From NCBI RefSeq assembly GCF_017312725.1, contig NZ_BOPO01000130.1, positions 62,001 through 126,000 of the forward strand: a DNA stretch of 64,000 bases, given 5' to 3'. The notes beneath the pieces were generated by a model that saw nothing but the letters and a program-made list of their open reading frames with translations, ran no database searches and was not told the origin of the DNA. The DNA comes from Actinocatenispora comari. GTDB lineage: Bacteria; Actinomycetota; Actinomycetes; Mycobacteriales; Micromonosporaceae. This document shows, piece by piece, positions 57,619-64,000 of this stretch. A program made the position numbers and the translations under genes. Positions within the stretch are counted from its first letter, which is position 1; every line of letters starts with the position of its first letter.

Positions 57619-59892
57619 TCAGTCCACTGTGGATCGACCGGCGGCGGAGACGATCGCGTCGCCCTGGTCGTCGGTGACAGATCCGTTGCGTACCAGCGTG
57701 TCCACCGCCTTGGTGACGGCGGAGACGTAGCTGCCGTGGCTGGCCCAGTGCGCGGTCGGGTCGGGCAGCCGGTCGATGATCGTGCAACCGTCGCCGACGA
57801 ACCGGTTGGGTACGCCGCTGTCGACATCACCGGCCCAGACCGTGCCGCGCAGGTCGGAGTCCGGGCAGGCGTCGGCGGGCGGGGTGAAGGCGGCCAGGTG
57901 GGTACGGTCGACGCCGCCGGCCGGCTGCAGCAACGTGTACATGGTGCCGTCGGCGGCCGGCGCCAGCCGGAGCAGCCCGCTCGACCGCAAGACCTGCGCG
58001 GTGCCGGCGAGGGAGTCGACCACGAACAGCCGACCGCCGGACACCCCGTACAGCATGCCGTCGCGCCAGACCAGCGCGCCGTCCTGGGCACCGGTACCGC
58101 CGGTGAACACCGGGATCCGGCGCACCACCCGCTGCGTGTCCGGGTCGAACACGAACACCGTGCCGTCGGCGAGCCCCCACAGGTCGTGGTCCGGGCCGGC
58201 GGTCAGCGCGGTGATGCTCTCGGCGCCCGGAACCGGGGTGTACTCGGCGGTCTTCGTGCCGGTCGCCGGGTCGTAGCGGAACAGCGTCGCCTCGGTGGCC
58301 TTCGGTTCGGTGCCCTGGCCGCCGTCGATGCTGGAACCGCCCCACACCTCGTCGCCGACCGGCAGCAGCGAGGCGACGGTCTGGTCCGGGACGATGTTGC
58401 GGTGCACGGCGAGGTCGCCGGTGTCCAGGTCGTACACGCTCAGCGCCCCGCCGTACACGCCATAGCCGGGTGTCGTGCCCACGTAGACCTTGCGCCCGTG
58501 CGGTACCACGGCCACCGGGCGGTTCTGCTCGTCGCTGTCCACCAGCGCGAACAGCGTGCGCGGGTTGTCGGCGCCGGCCGGCGCGTGCGGATCCCACACC
58601 GACAGCTGCCCGTACGGGTAGATGCCGAAGTAGACCTTGCCGTCGTCGCCCCAGGCCCAGTCCTCGACCTGGCCGAGCCGCGGCGCGGCGGTCGTCTTGC
58701 CCGTCGCCGGGTCGTACGCGCCGGCCGACCCGTTCAGGAACGCGTCCACCAGCACCGTGCCGTCGGTCGGGTCCGGCAGCACGTTCATCAGCGGCACCGG
58801 CACGTACCGCAGCGGCGAGGACCACTGGGTGAGCCCCTTGGTCGCCGGGTCGAACCGGAACGTGCCGGCGGAGTAGTTGCCGGCCAGGCCGTACAGGGCG
58901 GGTCCGGTCGGGTCGTCGACCCAGCCGTACCCGATGCCCGCGCCGCGGGTGACCCGCACACCGCTGTCGGTCAGCGTGTCGGTGGCGAGGTCGTACCGGA
59001 TCAGGTGCAGGGTGCTGGTGGTGAACCAGACGGCACCGTCCCGGGCCGGGGAGACGCCGCGGCCGGACAACGGGAACTCGCTCACCGAGGTACCGGACGG
59101 GTCGGTGAAGTGCAGTTGCTCGCCGGTCTTCGCGTCGAACACCACCAGCTGCCCGTGGTCGTTGCCGAGCACCCGGCCGTCCGCGTAGGTCAGGTCGGAG
59201 AACTCGGTGCCGGGGAAGTCGGGTGGGGTCAGCTCGGTCGTCGCGCCGGAGTCGACGTCGATGCGCATCAGCCGCGCCTTCGGCGTCGCCAGGCCGACGA
59301 ACAGCGCCCGGTCGTCCGGGTCGTACGCGGCGGAGCGGGCGTACTGCTGCACGTCGTCCAGCGAGCCGTAGTCGGTGACCTTGCCGTCCGCGGGGTCGTA
59401 GCGGAACGCGTGCGCGTGCGGGTAGGTGCCGCCGTACACGGTGCCGTCGTCGCCGGCGGTCAGCCCGTAGAGGAAACTCTCGCCGGCGATCGGCTGGCCG
59501 AGGTCGGTGACCGTGCCGTCGGCCGGGGTGTACCGGTAGAGGTGCGCGTTGGAGTAGCTGCCGACGTAGACGCTGCCGTCGCTGGCGACGGTGATCGCCC
59601 ACGCGCCGGCCGCGCCGGGCAGCGGTACCGCCCGCTTCAGCGTCCTGCTGTGCACGTCGACGACGTTGAGTTCGGCGTTCTCGCCGGCCGGTACCGCGTA
59701 GATGACGTCGGAACCGTCCGGTTCGTGGCCCACCGCGCCCTGCATCACTGTCAGCGAGGTGAGCGGGGTACCGAGGTCCTGCACCGGATCGGCGCCACCG
59801 GCCGGCGCGGCGGGTGCGGCGCCGGCGGTGCCGGCGAGCAGCAGCGGGGCGAGCAGCGCGAGTACGAGGGGGACGAGGCGGAGTCTTCGCAC
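57619..59892 (-). CDS. Secreted beta-propeller protein
   Basis: A 757-residue protein with signal peptide (MRRLRLVPLVLALLAPLLL, cleavage near AGAAPA). The body is a run of four-stranded blades marked by YDPATGK, FRYDPADG, VYDLDTGD and similar sequences, consistent with a seven- or eight-bladed propeller of the PQQ-like/SMP-30 type; some polysaccharide lyases share this fold. The last roughly 60 residues (SHGSYVSAVTKAVDTLVRNGSVTDDQGDAI) resemble C-terminal tails on other actinomycete secreted proteins. The GTG follows GAAGGG. It ends the operon with a sugar importer and oxidoreductase, so it may act on or bind an extracellular carbohydrate; this is inference. Confidence 0.8.
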   Translation of the reverse strand: MRRLRLVPLVLALLAPLLLAGTAGAAPAAPAGGADPVQDLGTPLTSLTVMQGAVGHEPDGSDVIYAVPAGENAELNVVDVHSRTLKRAVPLPGAAGAWAITVASDGSVYVGSYSNAHLYRYTPADGTVTDLGQPIAGESFLYGLTAGDDGTVYGGTYPHAHAFRYDPADGKVTDYGSLDDVQQYARSAAYDPDDRALFVGLATPKARLMRIDVDSGATTELTPPDFPGTEFSDLTYADGRVLGNDHGQLVVFDAKTGEQLHFTDPSGTSVSEFPLSGRGVSPARDGAVWFTTSTLHLIRYDLATDTLTDSGVRVTRGAGIGYGWVDDPTGPALYGLAGNYSAGTFRFDPATKGLTQWSSPLRYVPVPLMNVLPDPTDGTVLVDAFLNGSAGAYDPATGKTTAAPRLGQVEDWAWGDDGKVYFGIYPYGQLSVWDPHAPAGADNPRTLFALVDSDEQNRPVAVVPHGRKVYVGTTPGYGVYGGALSVYDLDTGDLAVHRNIVPDQTVASLLPVGDEVWGGSSIDGGQGTEPKATEATLFRYDPATGTKTAEYTPVPGAESITALTAGPDHDLWGLADGTVFVFDPDTQRVVRRIPVFTGGTGAQDGALVWRDGMLYGVSGGRLFVVDSLAGTAQVLRSSGLLRLAPAADGTMYTLLQPAGGVDRTHLAAFTPPADACPDSDLRGTVWAGDVDSGVPNRFVGDGCTIIDRLPDPTAHWASHGSYVSAVTKAVDTLVRNGSVTDDQGDAIVSAAGRSTVD

Positions 59893-59935
59893 GGTTGATC
59901 CCTTCTCGGGGCCGGGCTCCGCGGCGGAGCCCGGA

Positions 59936-60871
59936 TCAGGGCTGTGCTGCGTTGCGGTCCGGAGCCGGCGGCGTCGTCGGGCCGGATCCGGTCTGTGCCA
60001 GGTGATGCGCGACCGGGGCGAGGAGCCGGACCGGTCGCAGCAGGTCGTCGAGCGGCACCGGTGGGGTCCCGGTACGGACCATGCCGAAGAACGCGTCCAG
60101 GCCCGGATGCAGGTAGTCCGGGCCCAGCTCCAGTGCGGTACCGACGACCTCCGCAGCGCCGGTCACCTGCACGTGGAACGGCACCGGCGGATCCGCCGGC
60201 GCGACGAACTGGACGGTGACCGCGGTACCGCCGACGAGCGCGTGCGCGACCACGATCCCGTCGCCGGTCTCGATGCGCACCGGCCCGATCGGCCCCGGCG
60301 CGAGCAGCAGCGCCAGCTCGACCGGGTGGGTGCCGTAGAAGTGGATCCCGGCGTACGGGCTGGCCGGATCGGCCGGCCCGGTGGCCACCACGGCGCGCGG
60401 GGCGATCCGGGTCACCGCGGCGAGCGCCGGATGCCAGCGCAGCGCCGAGTACGAGGTGAGCGGCGCACCGTGCCGCCGGGCCGCGGCGACCATCGCCTCG
60501 CCGTCCGCGACGTCGGCGGCGAACGGCTTGTCCACCAGCGTCGGCAGCCCGGCGGTCAGGAACGGCAGCGCCTGCCCGGCGTGCCGGCGCGCGTCCCGGT
60601 CGGCGATCACCACCGCGTCGACCAGCCCGAGCAGCTCCGCCGGCGCTCCGACCACCCGGTCGATGCCGAGATCGCGTACCCGCTCGTCCGGTGTGGCCGG
60701 CGCGACCGCCACCACCCGGGCCGGGCCGGCGCGGTGCTCGGCGTTGCAGTACCGGACGACGTGGTCGACGTGCGAGCTCTCGGTGCCGACGATGCCGATC
60801 CGCGCACCGCCGGTACGCCTGCCGACCCGCGCCTCGTCGCCGCGCCGGCCGCTTCGCCCAGCGCCGCTCAC
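59936..60871 (-). CDS. Gfo/Idh/MocA-family oxidoreductase
   Basis: A 311-residue oxidoreductase. After a short basic N-terminus the Rossmann motif is GIVGTESSHVDH, in place of the usual GxGxxG, and VDKPFAADVADGEA carries the catalytic EKP/DKP-type Lys. The DHVVRYCNAE and YSALRWHPAL segments belong to the sugar-binding half. The GTG overlaps the upstream permease stop (GTGA at 60868-60871). Such enzymes oxidise or epimerise sugars or inositols with NAD(P). The altered cofactor loop is shared by some family members and suggests a distinct subgroup. Confidence 0.87.
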   Translation of the reverse strand: MSGAGRSGRRGDEARVGRRTGGARIGIVGTESSHVDHVVRYCNAEHRAGPARVVAVAPATPDERVRDLGIDRVVGAPAELLGLVDAVVIADRDARRHAGQALPFLTAGLPTLVDKPFAADVADGEAMVAAARRHGAPLTSYSALRWHPALAAVTRIAPRAVVATGPADPASPYAGIHFYGTHPVELALLLAPGPIGPVRIETGDGIVVAHALVGGTAVTVQFVAPADPPVPFHVQVTGAAEVVGTALELGPDYLHPGLDAFFGMVRTGTPPVPLDDLLRPVRLLAPVAHHLAQTGSGPTTPPAPDRNAAQP

Positions 60872-61710
60872 TTCAGCCCGCTCATCGTCACGCCGCGGAC
60901 GAAGTACCGCTGCAGCAGCACGTAGACCACCAGGATCGGCAGGAACGTCAGTACCGCGCCGGCCATCGTCACCGTCAACGACGAGTCCTGCGCCTGCAGG
61001 CTGTTGAGCCCGACGGTGAGCACGTAGTGGTCCGGCGAGCGGGTGGCGACCAGCGGCCAGAGGAAGTCGTTCCAGTGCCACAGGAACACGAACACGCCGA
61101 GAGTGGCGAGGATCGGCTTGGTCTGCGGCAGCACGATCTGCCAGAACAGCCGGATCTCGCCGGCGCCGTCGATCCGGGCCGCCTCGATCAGCTCGTCCGG
61201 GATGCCCATGATGAACTGCCGCATCAGGAACAGCGCCTGGGTGTTCGCCAGCGTGGGCACGATCAGACCCCACAGCGTGTCCAGCCCGTTCATCCGGGAG
61301 ATCAGGATGAACTGCGGGATCAGCGTCAGGTGGTAGGGCACCATGAGCGTGGCGAGCAGCGTCCAGAACATCACGTTGCGGCCGAAGAACCGCTTCTTCG
61401 CGAACGCGTACGCCGCGAACGACGCGAACACGAGCACCAGCACGACGCTGAGCACCGAGTACGCGGCGGTGTTGAGCATCCAGCGCACCACCTGCGCGTG
61501 CGCCAGCACGTCGGCGTACGCGCCGAAGTTGACGTGGAACGGCAGCAGCGCGTCCGGCAGCGACAGCGACTGCCCCTTGCGCAGCGACAGCACGATCATC
61601 ACGTAGAACGGGAAGATCGTGGCGACCGCGACGATCGCCAGCGGCAGGTGCGCCCACAGCCGCCGCCTGTTGCGGCGCGGCCTCCGGGCGACTCGCTCCA
61701 CAGTGGACAC
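60868..61710 (-). CDS. Sugar ABC transporter permease (MalG-type), second operon
   Basis: A 280-residue permease with six helices and the EAA loop EAARIDGAGEIRLFWQIVLPQTKPILATL. The GTG start follows GGAGG within the end of the MalF-type gene, three bases away. It is coupled to the oxidoreductase by a four-base overlap. As in the first sugar operon, no ATPase is encoded. Confidence 0.93.
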   Translation of the reverse strand: MSTVERVARRPRRNRRRLWAHLPLAIVAVATIFPFYVMIVLSLRKGQSLSLPDALLPFHVNFGAYADVLAHAQVVRWMLNTAAYSVLSVVLVLVFASFAAYAFAKKRFFGRNVMFWTLLATLMVPYHLTLIPQFILISRMNGLDTLWGLIVPTLANTQALFLMRQFIMGIPDELIEAARIDGAGEIRLFWQIVLPQTKPILATLGVFVFLWHWNDFLWPLVATRSPDHYVLTVGLNSLQAQDSSLTVTMAGAVLTFLPILVVYVLLQRYFVRGVTMSGLK

Positions 61711-61713
61711 TGG

Positions 61714-62643
61714 TCAGTCCTCCCGGAACAGGCGCCGCTGCACGAGCGACACGACGAGGGTGATGGCGAACAGCACCACGCCGGCGGCGCTGGCATAACC
61801 GAAGTCGAAGTAGTGGAAACCCTGGTCGTACACGAAGAACACGAGCGAGTAGCTGGACCGCACCGGGCCGCCGCCGGTCATCACGTAGATCACGTCGAAG
61901 ACCTGGAACGACTGCACGATTTCCAGGATCACCACGAAGAACATCGCCGGCTTGAGCTGCGGCAGGGTGATGTGCCAGAACCGTTGCCAGGCCGAGGCGC
62001 CGTCCAGCATCGCCGCCTCGGTGTACTCCTTCGGGATCGCGAGCAGCCCGGCCAGCAGGATCAGCATGTCGTAGCCGAACCGGGTCCAGACGCTGAGCAG
62101 CGACAGCGACGGCAGTACCGCCGCACCGGACGACAGCCACGGCACCGGCCCGATGCCGAGCAGCCCGAACAGCCCGTTCAGCGGGCCGTGCTCGGCGTAC
62201 AGCCACTGCCAGATCACGCCGCTGGTGACCAGGCTGGTGATCACCGGCAGGAAGTACAGCGCGCGGTAGACCCGGATGCCGCGGATCGAGCGGGCCGACA
62301 GCTGCGCCATCACCAGCGCCACGGCCAGCGTCAGCGGCACCGCGATCACCGTGTACACCGCCGTGACCCGCAGCGCGTTCCAGAACAGGTCGTCGGTGAA
62401 CAGCCGCTGGAAGTTCGACAGCCCGCGCCACTCGACGATCCCGGTGATCTGGTACTTCGCCAGGCTCAGCGCCATCCCGGCGAGCGTCGGGCCGATCCGG
62501 AAGACCAGGAACAGCAGCAGGTACGGCGCGACGAACAGCAGCGCTATCCCGCTGCCCGACCGCCGCATCCGGCTCCAGCGGGACGGGCGCGCCGGCCGGC
62601 CGGCACCGGCCGGCTCGGTGCGCCGCGCGGTCTGGGTCGTCAT
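61714..62643 (-). CDS. Sugar ABC transporter permease (MalF-type), second operon
   Basis: A 309-residue permease with six helices and the EAA loop TEAAMLDGASAWQRFWHITLPQLKPAMFFV. The first 30 residues are basic and polar. It sits 63 bases after the binding-protein gene, with a strong hairpin in the gap, and three bases before the MalG-type gene. It pairs with that protein in a carbohydrate importer of unknown specificity. Confidence 0.93.
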   Translation of the reverse strand: MTTQTARRTEPAGAGRPARPSRWSRMRRSGSGIALLFVAPYLLLFLVFRIGPTLAGMALSLAKYQITGIVEWRGLSNFQRLFTDDLFWNALRVTAVYTVIAVPLTLAVALVMAQLSARSIRGIRVYRALYFLPVITSLVTSGVIWQWLYAEHGPLNGLFGLLGIGPVPWLSSGAAVLPSLSLLSVWTRFGYDMLILLAGLLAIPKEYTEAAMLDGASAWQRFWHITLPQLKPAMFFVVILEIVQSFQVFDVIYVMTGGGPVRSSYSLVFFVYDQGFHYFDFGYASAAGVVLFAITLVVSLVQRRLFRED

Positions 62644-62666
62644 GTACCGCTCCTGTTCTCACGGAC

Positions 62667-62698
62667 GCCGCCGCCCGGACGGTGGTCCGGGCGGCGGC
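62667..62698 (-). terminator. Perfect hairpin after the second sugar-binding protein gene
   Basis: GCCGCCGCCCGGAC and its complement form a 14-bp stem with a GGTG loop between binding-protein and permease genes. It probably sets the ratio of binding protein to channel. Confidence 0.65.
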
Positions 62699-62706
62699 GG
62701 GCCGGG

Positions 62707-63975
62707 TCAGCCCCGGGCGAGTTGCTTGTTCGCGTCCTTCTCGGCGTCGGCGAGCGCCTGCTTGACGCTGACCTTGCCGAGCAGCGCCGCCTGCAGGTGC
62801 GGCTTGACGACGTCCATCAGCTGCCGAGGTGCCGCGGCGTTGGTGACGCCGGTCTTCATCTCACCGAGGTACTTCTCGCTCTGGCCCACCAGCGGCTGGT
62901 CGGCCAGCAGGCTGCCCTGCGAGGTACGCGGGGACGAGTAGCCGTGGTCCAGGTCGAACTGCTTGAGCTGGCTGGCCGAGCTGATCCACTGCACCCAGGC
63001 CTTCGCGGCGGCCGCGTTCTTGGACCCGGACAGCACGCTCAGCCCGCCGACGGTGCCGTACGACACCGACTTGGTCTGCTTCAGCGGCGCGCCGACCTCC
63101 CAGTCTCCGGCCTGGTATCCGGGGCAGATCGTCACCTCGGCGGTGGAGCTCGCGAAGCCCATCGCCGCCTTGTCGGTGCACAGCACGCTCTGGTCCGGCT
63201 TCGGCGTGACGGTCAGGCTGTCCTTCGGCACGTACCCCTTGTCCACCAGGGTCTTGACGAACGTCAGCGCCTTGACCCCGGCCGGCGAGTTGAACGCGGC
63301 CTTCTTGCCGTCGGAGGACAGCACGTCGCCGCCGGCCTGCCACAGCAACGGGTAGAACGTCTGGTTCAGGGTGGCGTCCGGGGTGGCCACGTAGTCGGTG
63401 AGGTAGAGGCCCTTCTTCTTCAGCTTGGCCCCGTCGGCGAGCGCCTCGTCCCAGGTGGTCGGCGGCGCGTCGATGCCGGCCGCAGCGAGCACCTTCTTGT
63501 TCGCCACCGTGGTGGTCACCGACATGAGCATCGGTACCCCGTACAGCTTGTCCTGGTAGGTCATCGCGTCCAGGGCGTTCTGCCGGAAGTCGGCCTTGTC
63601 CTTGGCGACCACGTCGGACACGTCGGCCAGCGCGCCGGTGTTCGCGTACTGCGGGACCTGGTCGGGGATCAGGTAGACCACGTCGGGGCCCTTGCCGCCG
63701 GCGATCGCGGTGGTCAGCTGCTCGTCCCGGTTCGCCCACGGCTGGACGACGACCTTGACGTTCACCTTGGAGTACTTCTTCTCGAAGGCCGCGACCCTCG
63801 ACTTCCACCAGGTGTTCTCGATCTTCTCGTTGATCGGGTAGATCCACATGGTGACCGTGCCGGACACCTTGCTCGGATCGGACGGCACCTTCGCGTCCGA
63901 ACCCGAGCTGCATGCGCTGGCGGTCACCGCCAGCACGCCCGCGACCAGCGCCGCGGCCATTGCCCGTACTCGCAT
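62707..63975 (-). CDS. Sugar ABC transporter substrate-binding lipoprotein, second operon
   Basis: A 422-residue family-1 binding protein. I chose the ATG at 63975, eight bases after GGGAG; a GTG three codons earlier is too close to that site. The signal peptide ends TASAC (Cys about 22). Mature motifs include TVTMWIYPINEKIENTWW, GKGPDVVYLIPDQV and TTWDEALADGAKLKKKG, typical of sugar-binding proteins. It heads the operon of MalF, MalG, oxidoreductase and propeller genes. Ligand unknown. Confidence 0.92.
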   Translation of the reverse strand: MRVRAMAAALVAGVLAVTASACSSGSDAKVPSDPSKVSGTVTMWIYPINEKIENTWWKSRVAAFEKKYSKVNVKVVVQPWANRDEQLTTAIAGGKGPDVVYLIPDQVPQYANTGALADVSDVVAKDKADFRQNALDAMTYQDKLYGVPMLMSVTTTVANKKVLAAAGIDAPPTTWDEALADGAKLKKKGLYLTDYVATPDATLNQTFYPLLWQAGGDVLSSDGKKAAFNSPAGVKALTFVKTLVDKGYVPKDSLTVTPKPDQSVLCTDKAAMGFASSTAEVTICPGYQAGDWEVGAPLKQTKSVSYGTVGGLSVLSGSKNAAAAKAWVQWISSASQLKQFDLDHGYSSPRTSQGSLLADQPLVGQSEKYLGEMKTGVTNAAAPRQLMDVVKPHLQAALLGKVSVKQALADAEKDANKQLARG

Positions 63976-64000
63976 TGCCTGCACTCCCTGTCCGTGACTC

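Overview
The window is high-GC actinomycete chromosome, with strong GC third-position bias, many GTG starts and ATGA-type gene overlaps. A complete conservon (sensor kinase, roadblock, DUF742 and GTPase genes), DUF1707 and UBP-type zinc-finger proteins, and salvage genes ordered much as in Streptomyces core chromosome point to Streptomyces/Micromonospora-type Actinobacteria. The exact genus is an inference. I see no rRNA, tRNA, transposase, phage gene or CRISPR array.

Layout. 1-6.7 kb: the start of a peptide-type substrate-binding lipoprotein gene, then a cvnABCD conservon. 7.1-16.4 kb: two branched-chain amino acid ABC loci around a small uridine-kinase-like gene. The first is livG-F-H-M-J; the second has only binding protein-H-M and must borrow ATPases. 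16.4-20 kb: a cytochrome P450 and an aldehyde dehydrogenase. 20-29 kb: DUF1269 protein, endonuclease/phosphatase-fold protein, adenosine deaminase, an ankyrin lipoprotein with a haem-binding HbpS-like gene whose signal peptide is out of frame, a divergent SenS/SenR-like two-component pair, DUF4272, cupin and HTH-Clp-N proteins. 28.7-36 kb: a nucleoside uptake and salvage operon (BMP lipoprotein, ATPase, two permeases, cdd, deoA). 36-41 kb: small membrane and secreted proteins, a TetR/membrane-protein pair, a 2H phosphoesterase and trpS. 41-49 kb: a sugar ABC importer divergent from a DeoR regulator-galT-galE-galK operon. 49-57.6 kb: GNAT, icd, DUF1707-like, mdh, folD, zinc finger, pentapeptide and TetR/MFS genes. 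57.6-64 kb: a second sugar ABC operon with a Gfo/Idh/MocA oxidoreductase and a secreted beta-propeller.

Functionally the window is dominated by uptake (two amino acid, one nucleoside and two sugar importers plus part of a peptide importer) linked to catabolism: nucleoside salvage with cdd, deoA and add; galactose through the Leloir genes; and central carbon enzymes icd and mdh.

The most unusual signals are in the DNA between genes. The livM start region is triplicated as 38-bp repeats, giving two translationally coupled 13-residue mini-cistrons. Both liv loci share a promoter architecture at the same distance from the first gene. A packed array of GTTGAC/GTCAAC half-sites overlaps the leaderless promoter of an HTH-Clp-N gene. 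Perfect hairpins follow the binding-protein gene in three import operons. A 12-codon ORF with a near-complete anti-16S Shine-Dalgarno sequence lies ahead of a strong terminator-like hairpin.
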